A DNA stretch of 11,486 nt, taken from Clostridium sp. CAG:575 (GTDB lineage: Bacteria; Bacillota; Clostridia; TANB77; CAG-508). Positions 1 to 8,363 of the stretch are shown here, piece after piece. The notes beneath the pieces are model-generated. The model ran no database searches. It saw only the letters and a program-made list of their open reading frames with translations, and had not been told where the DNA came from. The DNA lies in the NCBI GenBank assembly GCA_000435535.1, contig FR884527.1, positions 1 to 11,486 on the forward strand. The letters are read 5' to 3'. Within the stretch, counting starts at the first letter, position 1. Every line of letters starts with the position of its first letter. The position numbers and the translations under genes were made by a program.

Positions 1-41
1 AATTTTTAGAATGGGGCAACGAAAAAATAAATAAATATTAA
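1..41 (+). CDS. C-terminal tail of an upstream gene (5' end outside window)
   Basis: One frame is open from the first bases of the window to a TAA at 39-41 and reads FLEWGNEKINKY. Its mixed acidic, basic and aromatic composition looks like a genuine soluble protein tail. It ends 35 bp before the thioredoxin reductase-like gene on the same strand, so the upstream gene may belong to the same operon. Twelve residues are too few to assign a family. A second frame is also open for about ten codons and stops at 34, so the frame choice is a judgement from composition and spacing. Confidence 0.4.
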   Translation, partial: FLEWGNEKINKY

Positions 42-76
42 TAATATATTAGAAAATAAAAGAAAAGGGAAAAATT

Positions 77-952
77 ATGTACGATGTAATTATAATAGGA
101 GCAGGACCTGCTGGAATATCAGCAAGTCTATATACCAAAAGAGCAAATTTAAAAACAATGATAATTTATAATAGAGAAGATTCATCATTAGAAAAAACAG
201 CAGAAATAGAAAACTATTATGGATTTGAAGATGGAATAGGTGGAGAAGAACTATATCAAAAAGGGATAAGACAAGCTCAAAATTTAGGAATAGAAATGTT
301 GCAAGAAGAAGTGACGAATATTCAAGTTAAGGAAAATTATTTTAAAGTAGAAACATTAAAGCAAACCTTTCTAAGTAGAACCGTAATTCTTGCAACAGGA
401 AATAAGAAAAATAAGCCACAAATAGATGGAATAAACGAATTTGAAGGTAGAGGTATAAGTTATTGTGCAATATGTGATGGTTTTTTCTATAGAAATAAAG
501 ATGTTGCCGTAATTGGAAGTGGTGATTATGCTATATCAGAAACAAGAGATTTGAGTTCTATTGCAAAATCAATTACAATTTTAACAAATGGAGATAAAGA
601 AGCAAAAATACCAGAGTATAGAGATGAAAATATACAAGTAAATGAAAAGAAAATTAAGGAAATAGACGGAAAAAATAAGGTAGAAAAAATAAAATTTGAG
701 GATGATACAGAAATAAAAGTTGATGGTATCTTTATAGCACAAGGTGTTGCAGGAAGTACCGAATTTGCTAGAAAACTAGGAGCTAAAATAGATGACAACA
801 ATATTGCTGTAAATGAAAATATGGAAACAACAATAAAAGGATTATATGCTTGTGGAGATTGCACAGGAGGTGTATATCAAATTGCCAAAGCTGTGTATGA
901 AGGAATGAAGGCTGGATTGCAAGTAATTAAATATACAAATAGTAAAAAATAA
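77..952 (+). CDS. trxB: Thioredoxin reductase-like FAD flavoprotein, probably not NADPH-dependent (FFTR-like)
   Basis: This 291-residue flavoprotein should reduce the thioredoxin encoded just downstream in the cytoplasm. Its order is that of a low-molecular-weight thioredoxin reductase: an N-terminal FAD Rossmann motif GAGPAG (residues 8-13), the redox-active disulfide CAIC (130-133) inside the central domain, and the C-terminal FAD motif ACGDCTGG (258-265). The central domain keeps a glycine motif GSGDYA (147-152), but the HRRxxxR segment that binds the NADPH 2'-phosphate in E. coli-type enzymes is replaced by TNGDKEAKI (170-178). It is also shorter than the usual 305-320 residues. These features match the pyridine-nucleotide-independent, ferredoxin-linked thioredoxin reductases known in clostridia; that electron donor is an inference. 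ATG 77 follows a purine-rich AAAAGGGA ribosome binding site. The gene ends 15 bp before trxA. A redox role with thioredoxin is near certain; the donor is open. Confidence 0.9.
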   Translation: MYDVIIIGAGPAGISASLYTKRANLKTMIIYNREDSSLEKTAEIENYYGFEDGIGGEELYQKGIRQAQNLGIEMLQEEVTNIQVKENYFKVETLKQTFLSRTVILATGNKKNKPQIDGINEFEGRGISYCAICDGFFYRNKDVAVIGSGDYAISETRDLSSIAKSITILTNGDKEAKIPEYRDENIQVNEKKIKEIDGKNKVEKIKFEDDTEIKVDGIFIAQGVAGSTEFARKLGAKIDDNNIAVNENMETTIKGLYACGDCTGGVYQIAKAVYEGMKAGLQVIKYTNSKK

Positions 953-967
953 TAAGGAGGAAAAAGT

Positions 968-1282
968 ATGGAATTGAAATTAAATTCAGAAAATTTTGAA
1001 AGTGAGGTATTAAATGCAAATGAAAAAGTATTAGTAGATTTTTATGCTGATTGGTGTGGACCTTGCAAGATGATGGCACCAGTTATAGAAGAACTAGCAG
1101 AAGAATTACAAGGAAAAGCAAAAGTTGGAAAAATAAATGTGGATGAAAGTACAGATACTGCTACTCAATATGATGTAATGAGTATACCTACAATAATTAT
1201 ATTTAAAAATGGGAAAGAAGTTAAAAGATTTATAGGGGTAAGAGATAAACAAGAACTTTTGAATGAAGTGGTTAATGCATAA
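968..1282 (+). CDS. trxA: Thioredoxin
   Basis: This is a complete 104-residue thioredoxin, the standard family length. It carries the classical active site WCGPCK (residues 29-34, redox cysteines 30 and 33), the buried aspartate in VDFYADW (Asp24), and the cis-proline loop SIPT (Pro74), followed by the usual glycine-rich end of the fold. It is a cytosolic dithiol carrier that reduces protein disulfides such as those of ribonucleotide reductase, peroxiredoxins or methionine sulfoxide reductase. A consensus AAGGAGG at 954-960, seven bases before ATG 968, supports the start and strong translation. It lies 15 bp after the flavoprotein gene, so the two form a reductase-thioredoxin pair that is almost certainly co-transcribed. 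Confidence 0.97.
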   Translation: MELKLNSENFESEVLNANEKVLVDFYADWCGPCKMMAPVIEELAEELQGKAKVGKINVDESTDTATQYDVMSIPTIIIFKNGKEVKRFIGVRDKQELLNEVVNA

Positions 1283-1352
1283 AATTTGGTGTTGAGAGTA
1301 GATATTGTATTAAATAAAAAAATTAATTTATTAAAATAAGAAGGGGAATATT

Positions 1353-3389
1353 ATGAAAGATAAAAAGATAATAATTGGAACAATAGTAATAATTGTAGTT
1401 ATAATAGCAATTTTGCTAACAGCAATATTTATAAAAAACAAAGATACTGAAAAGCCAGAGGACGTATTAAGTGCATATGTAGCACTAATAAATGAGCAAA
1501 AATATGATGAAATGTATTCAAAAATTTCAGAAGAGTCAAAGACCAAAATATCACAAGAAGATTTTACAAAAAGAAATAAAAATATTTATGAAGGAATAGA
1601 TGCATATGACATAAAAATAACGGTTTCTGAAACAAAAAAAGAAAATGGCATATATAAAATTGCTTATGATGAAAGTATGTCAACAGCAGCTGGAACGATT
1701 AATTTCACAAATACAGCTAAAATAGTAAAGGAAAATAAAGAATATAAAATAGATTGGTCATCTAGCATGATATTTCCTCAGCTTAGAAATAATGATAAAG
1801 TAAGAATTTCTAGTATTGAATCAAAAAGAGGCGAAATATTAGATAGAAATGATAATAAATTAGCAGCAAATGGAACAATATTAACAGTAGGAATTGTCCC
1901 TGGAAAATTAGGAGATAAAGAAGGTAATATTTCTAAAATATCAGAATTAACAGGAGTATCTACTGAATACATAAATAGTCAGCTTTCTGCGTCATATGTA
2001 AAAGATGATACATTTGTACCAATAAAGAAAATATCTGCATCAAATGAAAATCTAAAAAATCAATTATTACAAATATCAGGTGTAATGATTAATACTACAG
2101 AATCAAGAGTATATACTTTAGGAGAAGAGGCAGCACATTTAATAGGATATGTACAAAAAGTTAATGCAGATGATTTAAAGGAACAAGAAGGTAAAGGATA
2201 CAATGCGAATAGTTTGATTGGAAAATCAGGATTAGAAAAAACATATGAAGATACATTAAGAGGGATTGATGGAAAAGAAATTTATATTACAGATGAAAAT
2301 GGAAATAGATTAACAACTTTAGCAAAGCAAGAGAAACAAGATGGAAGAGATGTAAAACTTACAATAGATAGTGATATTCAAAAACAGTTATATGAACAAC
2401 TAAAAGATGATAAAGGATTTTTTGTTGTTATGAATCCTGAAACAGGTGAATTATTAGCAACTGTAAGTACACCATCATATGATTCAAATGATTTTGTATT
2501 AGGCTTAACAAATGATGAATGGAATGCCTTAAATAATGACGAAAACAAACCATTATATAATAGATTTTTACAAAGTTATTGCCCAGGTTCAACATTTAAA
2601 CCAATTACAGCAGCAATAGGATTATCAAGTGGAAAATTAACAACAGATACAACATTTAATTATTCAGGACTAAAATGGCAAAAGAGCTCAAGTTGGGGAG
2701 ATATTTATATAACAACATTAACTGCATATAGTGGAGCAAAAAACATTAGAAATGCACTTATTCATTCAGACAATATCTTCTTTGCACAAGCAGCAATGCA
2801 AATAGGAAGTACAACATTTTGTGAAGAATTAAAAAAATTAGGATTTAATGAGTCAATAAATGAACAAATTAAATTCCCGTTAACAATAAAAAAATCACAA
2901 TATTCAAATTCAGATAAAATAGATAATGAAAAGAAATTAGCAGATTCAGGATATGGACAAGGAGATGTTTTAGTTAATCCAATACATATGGCATCAATAT
3001 ATTCAGCATTTGCAAATAATGGAAATATGATAAAACCTTACATAGAATATAGAGAAAATGCAGAAGCAGAAATTTTAAAAGAAAGTGTATTTAGTGCTGA
3101 AATTGCAAATACGATAAAAGATGATTTAATACAAGTCGTAGAAAATCCAGAAGGAACAGCAAAAGATATGAAAACAGCAGGAGTAACAATTGCAGGAAAA
3201 ACAGGAACAGCAGAATTAAAAACTTCACAAAATGATACAGAAGGTGGACTATTAGGATGGTTTGACTGTTTTACAGTAAATAATCCATCAGGAAATGATA
3301 TGTTAATCATTAGTATGGTAGAAAATACGCAAAACAATGGTAATGGAGGAAGTCATTATCTAATCAAAAAAATAAAAACATTATTTTAG
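1353..3389 (+). CDS. MecA-like class B penicillin-binding protein (D,D-transpeptidase)
   Basis: This 678-residue membrane-anchored transpeptidase cross-links peptidoglycan outside the cell. A single hydrophobic anchor (about 6-27) is followed by an NTF2-like MecA N-terminal domain (about 35-140), ending in the typical W135...IFPQL stretch. The PBP dimerisation domain opens with RGEILDRN (159-166) and includes GKSGLEKTYE (from 290). The transpeptidase domain has all three catalytic motifs: SxxK as S413-TF-K416, SxN as S472-D-N474, and KTG at 616-618. The S-to-SDN spacing of 59 residues equals that of S. aureus PBP2a (S403, S462), and the total length is close to its 668. Such proteins often have low beta-lactam affinity; whether this one does cannot be read here. 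An AGAAGGGG site precedes ATG 1353. It lies 70 bp after trxA and 18 bp before the response regulator, so it probably shares a transcript with the two-component genes. Confidence 0.95.
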   Translation: MKDKKIIIGTIVIIVVIIAILLTAIFIKNKDTEKPEDVLSAYVALINEQKYDEMYSKISEESKTKISQEDFTKRNKNIYEGIDAYDIKITVSETKKENGIYKIAYDESMSTAAGTINFTNTAKIVKENKEYKIDWSSSMIFPQLRNNDKVRISSIESKRGEILDRNDNKLAANGTILTVGIVPGKLGDKEGNISKISELTGVSTEYINSQLSASYVKDDTFVPIKKISASNENLKNQLLQISGVMINTTESRVYTLGEEAAHLIGYVQKVNADDLKEQEGKGYNANSLIGKSGLEKTYEDTLRGIDGKEIYITDENGNRLTTLAKQEKQDGRDVKLTIDSDIQKQLYEQLKDDKGFFVVMNPETGELLATVSTPSYDSNDFVLGLTNDEWNALNNDENKPLYNRFLQSYCPGSTFKPITAAIGLSSGKLTTDTTFNYSGLKWQKSSSWGDIYITTLTAYSGAKNIRNALIHSDNIFFAQAAMQIGSTTFCEELKKLGFNESINEQIKFPLTIKKSQYSNSDKIDNEKKLADSGYGQGDVLVNPIHMASIYSAFANNGNMIKPYIEYRENAEAEILKESVFSAEIANTIKDDLIQVVENPEGTAKDMKTAGVTIAGKTGTAELKTSQNDTEGGLLGWFDCFTVNNPSGNDMLIISMVENTQNNGNGGSHYLIKKIKTLF

Positions 3390-3407
3390 GAAAAGAGGGA
3401 CGTTCTA

Positions 3408-4076
3408 ATGAAAAATATATTATTAGTTGAAGATAATGAAGCAATAATAATGGGATTAAAATATTCACTAGAGCAAGAAAATATAAAAGTATTGATAGCT
3501 AAAAATGTAATAGAAACTAGGCAAAAATTGAATCAAGAAAAAATTGATTTGGTATTGTTAGATGTCTCATTGCCAGATGGTAACGGCTTTGATATATGTA
3601 AAGAAATTAAACAAAAGCAGGATATACCAGTAATATTTTTAACAGCACAGGATGAAGAAACAAGTGTGGTTTTTGGTTTAGATTTAGGAGCAGATGATTA
3701 TATAACAAAGCCATTTAGGACAAGGGAATTAATATCAAGAATAAATTCAGTATTAAGAAGATACGGAAAAAAAGAAGATATTACAAATATAATTCAATAT
3801 AAGAATATTAAAATTGATACCACATCAGCCAAAGTATATAAAGACGAAAAGGAAATTATATTTACAAGTTTAGAATATAAAATCTTGTTAATGTTGTTTA
3901 CAAATCAAAACAAATTAATAACACGTGAACAATTGTTAGAAAAAATATGGGATATAGCCGGAAATTTTGTTAATGACAATACATTAACAGTATATATAAA
4001 AAGAATAAGAGAAAAATTACAAGATGAAAAAATTATAAAAACAGTAAGAGGATTAGGATATAGAATAGGAGATTAG
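3408..4076 (+). CDS. OmpR/PhoB-family DNA-binding response regulator
   Basis: This 222-residue cytoplasmic transcription factor has an N-terminal receiver domain (about 1-115) and a C-terminal winged-helix DNA-binding domain (about 128-222). The receiver has the acidic pair Glu8-Asp9, the phosphoacceptor Asp52 (LLDVSLPDGNG), the switch Thr79 (FLTAQ) and the conserved Lys101 (YITKPF). The effector half shows the OmpR-type pattern LEYKILLML, then REQLLEKIW, and the recognition-helix and wing region ending TVRGLGYRIG. It starts 18 bp after the penicillin-binding protein gene, with AGAGGGA upstream, and ends 37 bp before the kinase gene, its presumed phosphodonor. Likely targets are this operon or the transporter run downstream; no operator repeat was convincing. 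Confidence 0.96.
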   Translation: MKNILLVEDNEAIIMGLKYSLEQENIKVLIAKNVIETRQKLNQEKIDLVLLDVSLPDGNGFDICKEIKQKQDIPVIFLTAQDEETSVVFGLDLGADDYITKPFRTRELISRINSVLRRYGKKEDITNIIQYKNIKIDTTSAKVYKDEKEIIFTSLEYKILLMLFTNQNKLITREQLLEKIWDIAGNFVNDNTLTVYIKRIREKLQDEKIIKTVRGLGYRIGD

Positions 4077-4113
4077 TACAATTGAATGAAGTAAGAAAGG
4101 AAAGGACTCTACA

Positions 4114-5349
4114 GTGAAAATATTTGAAAATAAAAACATAAAAAATTTATTATTACCGATGTTAATCTTAATGGTAGCCACGACTATATTAATAACAATT
4201 TATACTAATAAACAATATAATGGGTTAACTATTATACTAAACGAAAAAATAGCAGAAATAGTAGGAGTCATAAAAGAAAAATATCCAGAAGTAGATAATG
4301 ATCAAATTATAAAATTATTAAATTCAGATAAAAACAGTTATGAATTTAAAATAGGACAAGAAGAATTAATGCAATACGGAATAGATACTGAACAAACAAA
4401 TTCTATTGTTTCAATAAAAGAACAGATGAAAACCAATATGATTTTTAATATAATTCTAGTTATAATATTTAGTATTTTATGGATGATAATAATTTTTATA
4501 TATTTGCGAAAAAGAGATAAAAAAATAAACCAAATAACATCATATATAAATGAAATAAAAAATAAAAAATATGAGTTAAATATAGAAGAAAATAGTGAGG
4601 ATGAACTAAGTAATTTAAAAAATGAGTTATACAAAATAACAATAATGCTTAAAGAAGAAAGTGAAAATTCACAAAAGGATAAAGAAAACATAAAAGTATC
4701 TGTACAAGATATATCACATCAACTAAAAACACCATTAACATCAATTACAATAATGCTGGATAATTTAAAAGATAACCCAGATATGGACAAAGAAACCAGA
4801 CAAAAATTTATATTTGAAATAAGTAAACAAATAGAATGGATAAATTGGCTAGTAATATCATTACTAAAATTGTCAAAACTAGATGCAAATGTAGTAGAAT
4901 TTTACGATGAAAAGATTAATGTAAAAAAACTAATAAATGAAATAATTAAAAATTTAGAAATACCAATAGAAATAAAAAATCAAAAAATTATTGTAACTGG
5001 AGATGATAAAATATCATTTCAAGGGGATTACAAATGGCAACAAGAAGCGGTTACTAATATTATAAAAAATTGCATTGAACATAACAAAGAAAATGGAAAA
5101 ATTTATATAAATTATGAAGAAAATACTTTGTTTACAAAAATAGTAGTAAGAGACGAAGGAGAAGGAATTTTTAAAAATGACTTGAAATACATATTTGAAA
5201 GATTTTATAAAGGTAAAAATTCATCAGAGAATAGCATTGGAATTGGACTTGCATTGGCAAAGAAAATTATTGAAAAAGATAATGGTATGATTTCATGTAA
5301 ATCAGAAATAGGAATAGGAACAGAATTTACTATAAAATATATGAAGTAA
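4114..5349 (+). CDS. Membrane sensor histidine kinase, GTG start
   Basis: This 411-residue two-component sensor has a transmembrane helix at about 11-30, an extracytoplasmic segment of about 75 residues (31-106), a second helix at about 107-130, a charged HAMP-like or coiled linker (131-195), then the HisKA and HATPase_c domains. The H-box is DISHQLKTPLT with phospho-His202. The N-box is NIIKNCIEHN (Asn319), the D-box is DEGEGI (Asp347), an F-box FERFYKG follows, and the G2 loop is GIGIGLALAKK (from about 374). GTG at 4114 is chosen because the purine-rich AAAGGA lies about eight bases upstream, an in-frame basic N-terminus leads straight into helix 1, and nearby ATG or TTG triplets are out of frame. 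Its partner is the response regulator just upstream. The input ligand is unknown; the small extracellular domain matches no fold I can name. Confidence 0.95.
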   Translation: MKIFENKNIKNLLLPMLILMVATTILITIYTNKQYNGLTIILNEKIAEIVGVIKEKYPEVDNDQIIKLLNSDKNSYEFKIGQEELMQYGIDTEQTNSIVSIKEQMKTNMIFNIILVIIFSILWMIIIFIYLRKRDKKINQITSYINEIKNKKYELNIEENSEDELSNLKNELYKITIMLKEESENSQKDKENIKVSVQDISHQLKTPLTSITIMLDNLKDNPDMDKETRQKFIFEISKQIEWINWLVISLLKLSKLDANVVEFYDEKINVKKLINEIIKNLEIPIEIKNQKIIVTGDDKISFQGDYKWQQEAVTNIIKNCIEHNKENGKIYINYEENTLFTKIVVRDEGEGIFKNDLKYIFERFYKGKNSSENSIGIGLALAKKIIEKDNGMISCKSEIGIGTEFTIKYMK

Positions 5350-5354
5350 AGTAA

Positions 5355-5383
5355 TTGAAATAATAATTTAGTTATGATAATAT
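5355..5383 (+). promoter_or_regulatory. Putative sigma-A promoter for the transporter run
   Basis: In the 82-bp gap after the kinase gene, TTGAAA (5355-5360) is followed after 17 bp by TAATAT (5378-5383), with an extended-minus-10 TG at 5375-5376. A perfect TATAAT also occurs at 5381-5386, but with a 20-bp spacer. The placement fits a separate transcript beginning with the MFS-like gene at 5432. The background is so AT-rich that chance matches are common, hence moderate confidence. A 7-base inverted repeat (TAATTTA 5364-5370, TAAATTA 5392-5398) brackets the minus-10 region and may or may not matter. Confidence 0.42.
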
Positions 5384-5431
5384 AATCAAGATAAATTAAT
5401 ATAAAAAACGCGAGAAAAGTAGGAGAAACAA

Positions 5432-6601
5432 ATGGAAAAATATTTTAAGAATAAAAATTATAGAATGTTATATTGTGATAGTTTTTTTAGAACTTTTGCA
5501 AATAGTATATATGCAGTATTTACACCAGTTATTTTATATAAATCTGGTGTAAATATATCAATGATAATTTTTATATATATGATACAATTTTTAGTTATGG
5601 GATTATTTTCACCACTAGCCGGAACATTATCAAAAAGAATAGGGATAGCAAATACTAAATTAATAAGCTATATGTTAAAAAGTATAAGTATGTTACTTGT
5701 TTTAAATGTTGATATAAATATCTTTAATTATTTAGAAATTGCTATTATTTATGGTTTAAGTGGAGCAGCAAACAATCCAATAAATACGTATATTCCAAGC
5801 AAAATTGTTAGTGAAGATTTTAGAGGAAGATTTAATAGTTGCACATATATTTTAAGAAGTTTTTCTAGTATAGTAGGATATGTATTTGCAGGAGTTTTTT
5901 TAATAAAAGATAACAATTTTATTATTGCAGTAACAGTAACTATTTGTTACATAATTGCATATATAGCATTACTTAATTTGGATAAAAATAAATTTGTGTA
6001 CAACATAAACAATTCATTTAAAGAAAGTTATAAATATTTAATGCAAAAAAATGAAAATAAAAGAATGAAAATAGTAAGTGGACTAAGAAGTTTTATTATA
6101 ATAGAAAGATTGATAACTGTTCCTTTATATTTATATATTTCATTAATGGATTTAAAAACATTTACATCATTATATATAATATCTACAGTAGTAGAACTAC
6201 TGAGCTTATTTATAACTGGAAAAAAGCTAGACAAAAATCAAACAACTACATTTAACTGTATATCATTTATAAAAGGAATTATAACAGCAATATTTTTATT
6301 TGCAAAAAATACATATACTTTAATGATAAATCAATCAGCTTATAAATTAATTGATAATGTGTACGATTCGCTATATTCTGCATTATCTCAGGGCAAAGTT
6401 GAAACAGATAAAAAGGATACAATGCTACTTTCAATTATACATGAAATGTGTTTATGCTTTTTTGAATTTGTAATTTTACTAATATTTTTAATAATAAGTA
6501 CAGTAAACATTGATTTTACATTTAAAGCTATGTTTATTGGTTCATTATGGGCATTATTTGTAAATGCATTGTTAATTAAAAAATGGAACAATTTAAAATA
6601 G
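5432..6601 (+). CDS. MFS-like membrane transporter (permease 1)
   Basis: This 389-residue polytopic membrane protein is built like a major facilitator superfamily exporter. About twelve hydrophobic helices fall into two halves around a charged cytoplasmic loop (about 185-213, rich in Lys, Asn and Glu). The loop between helices 2 and 3 reads GTLSKRIG (64-71), a degenerate version of the MFS motif A, and EDFRGRFNS (128-136) resembles the helix 4-5 turn of drug-efflux members. The length is typical. A good AGGAGA at 5421-5426 precedes ATG 5432. It opens the transporter run: the ABC gene follows after 41 bp. The substrate is unknown; drug or peptide efflux is a guess from the surroundings. Proton coupling is expected from the family, but no diagnostic acidic residue could be assigned. 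Confidence 0.8.
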   Translation: MEKYFKNKNYRMLYCDSFFRTFANSIYAVFTPVILYKSGVNISMIIFIYMIQFLVMGLFSPLAGTLSKRIGIANTKLISYMLKSISMLLVLNVDINIFNYLEIAIIYGLSGAANNPINTYIPSKIVSEDFRGRFNSCTYILRSFSSIVGYVFAGVFLIKDNNFIIAVTVTICYIIAYIALLNLDKNKFVYNINNSFKESYKYLMQKNENKRMKIVSGLRSFIIIERLITVPLYLYISLMDLKTFTSLYIISTVVELLSLFITGKKLDKNQTTTFNCISFIKGIITAIFLFAKNTYTLMINQSAYKLIDNVYDSLYSALSQGKVETDKKDTMLLSIIHEMCLCFFEFVILLIFLIISTVNIDFTFKAMFIGSLWALFVNALLIKKWNNLK

Positions 6602-6642
6602 GAAAAAATTGTTACTAGAAGTATTTAAAATGGAGAAACAAA

Positions 6643-8361
6643 ATGAAAAAAGATACCAAAAATTTAATCGACTTATTAAAGTATTATAAGAAATACAAAT
6701 TTCTTTCAATAGGAGTAATAGTATTAAGCTTAACATATGCAGGAATATCTTTACTGTCACCAATATATGAAGGAAAAATGTTAGGATTTTTTGAAAATTT
6801 TGACAAAATAAATATAATAAAAATAGCACTATTTTTATTAATACTAAGAATAATAATAGAAATAGTAACAAATTTGTGGTCAAGAGCAGTACTAAAATTA
6901 AATGGAAAAGTAAACTTTGATTTAAAAAGAGACATGCTAGAAAGTTTAATAAACTTTGAAGTAAAAAACTTTGATAATACAAATTCGGGACTTTTTATAT
7001 CCAGATTAAACAAAGATACAACAGAATTATCACAGTTATTTGATGATGTAACAGATGATTTATCCGGGATAATATTAAATGTAAGTTTTATAATTTATGT
7101 ATTATATCTTAATGTACATCTAGGAATATTTCTAATTTTGAATGTAATTTTAGTATATATTTTAACATCAAGAAAATTATTTTATTATAAAAGAACAAAG
7201 CAAGACTATAAAGAAAAAGATGAAAAAATAGTAGGTTTATATACAGATATTATTAGAGGAATAAGAGAAATAAAAGATCTAAATCTAAAATCAGTAGTTT
7301 TAAAAAATACTAACGAAAAACAAATGGAAACAATAAAAGCAGAAATTAAAAGTACACATACTAAAAGAACTTGGAATAGATGGATTGCAATATTTCAGCA
7401 TACCTTAGATTTTATATTTATTTTGTTATCAATATATTTCATTACAAACAATTCACTTCGAGTAAGTTCATTTTTGATAATTTTCTTATATAAAAATAAG
7501 GTATTAAACTTGATCAATTATATATCAGAAATAAGAGAAAAATTAGCAGATGGAAAAGTAGCAGCGGCAAGAGTATTTGATATAGTTGCATATAAAGTTT
7601 TTAGCCAAGAAAATTATGGGACAATGACGATTAATAATATAAAAGGAAATATAGAATTTAAAAATGTTGAATTTCAATATAATTCTAATAAACTATTTAA
7701 AAATCTTAATTTTAAAATAGAACCAAATAAAATGACAGCTATTGTAGGAAAAAGTGGAGAAGGAAAATCAACAATTTTAAAATTAATTAGCAAAAGTTAT
7801 AGTGTGGATGGTGGAAAAATTTTAATAGATAATTATAATATAAATGACTTATCTGAAAAAACAATAAAGGATAATATTTCTGTTGTTTCGCAATCGCCAT
7901 ATATTTTTAATTTATCAATAAAAGATAATATTAAATTAGCTAATCCAACAGCAACAAACGAGCAAATAATTGAGGTTTGCAAAAAAGCGCAAATTCATGA
8001 TATTATTACTCAAATGGAAAAAGGGTATGATACTTTAGTTGGTGAAAATGGAGTGATTTTAAGTGGTGGGCAAAAGCAAAGAATAGCTATTGCAAGAGCA
8101 TTACTAAAAAAATCAAAAATAATCTTATTAGATGAAGCTACAAGCTCTTTGGACAATAATAATCAAGAAAAAATAAAAAATGTTATTAAAGAATTATCAA
8201 AAGACCATACAGTTATAATTGTAGCACATAGATTAAGTACAATAGTTGATTCAGATAATATTTTTGTTGTAGATAAACATAAAATATGTGCATCTGGTAC
8301 ACATACAGAATTAATGAATAATTGTGAAGAATATCGAAATTTATATGCAATAGAAGAATAA
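6643..8361 (+). CDS. ABC exporter half-transporter (fused permease and ATPase)
   Basis: This 572-residue protein is a type IV (MsbA/LmrA-like) half-transporter that would act as a homodimer or with an unseen partner. The membrane domain (about 15-310) has six helices at roughly 20-39, 56-78, 141-157, 158-176, 246-266 and 272-290, ending in the usual KLADGKVAAARVFDI linker. The ATPase domain (about 335-570) is complete: Walker A GKSGEGKST (369-377), Q-loop Gln417, signature LSGGQ (473-477), Walker B ending IILLDEATSSLD (catalytic Glu498), and switch His529 (VAHRLS). No N-terminal C39 peptidase domain is present, so it is not a leader-cleaving bacteriocin exporter. It lies 41 bp after permease 1, with a TGGAGA site before the ATG. 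Export of a lipid, drug or peptide is possible; the sequence does not say which. Confidence 0.94.
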   Translation: MKKDTKNLIDLLKYYKKYKFLSIGVIVLSLTYAGISLLSPIYEGKMLGFFENFDKINIIKIALFLLILRIIIEIVTNLWSRAVLKLNGKVNFDLKRDMLESLINFEVKNFDNTNSGLFISRLNKDTTELSQLFDDVTDDLSGIILNVSFIIYVLYLNVHLGIFLILNVILVYILTSRKLFYYKRTKQDYKEKDEKIVGLYTDIIRGIREIKDLNLKSVVLKNTNEKQMETIKAEIKSTHTKRTWNRWIAIFQHTLDFIFILLSIYFITNNSLRVSSFLIIFLYKNKVLNLINYISEIREKLADGKVAAARVFDIVAYKVFSQENYGTMTINNIKGNIEFKNVEFQYNSNKLFKNLNFKIEPNKMTAIVGKSGEGKSTILKLISKSYSVDGGKILIDNYNINDLSEKTIKDNISVVSQSPYIFNLSIKDNIKLANPTATNEQIIEVCKKAQIHDIITQMEKGYDTLVGENGVILSGGQKQRIAIARALLKKSKIILLDEATSSLDNNNQEKIKNVIKELSKDHTVIIVAHRLSTIVDSDNIFVVDKHKICASGTHTELMNNCEEYRNLYAIEE

Positions 8362-8363
8362 AA

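Noticed and set aside
1283..1352. Possible promoter (TTGAGA 1292-1297) or terminator between trxA and the penicillin-binding protein gene
   Set aside because: Candidate minus-10 boxes lie only 10-13 bp from TTGAGA, and no GC-bearing hairpin with a T run is present, so neither a start nor a stop of transcription is supported.
5364..5398. TAATTTA/TAAATTA inverted repeat as a defined operator
   Set aside because: A 7-base AT-only palindrome half-site with a 21-base loop is expected by chance here, and OmpR-type regulators usually bind direct repeats, so it is not listed as a site of its own.
6593..6982. Leucine- and phenylalanine-rich reading frame on the - strand opposite the start of the ABC gene
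   Set aside because: It is antisense to a clear ABC exporter. Its composition is what the complement of AT-rich coding sequence yields, and no motif is visible.
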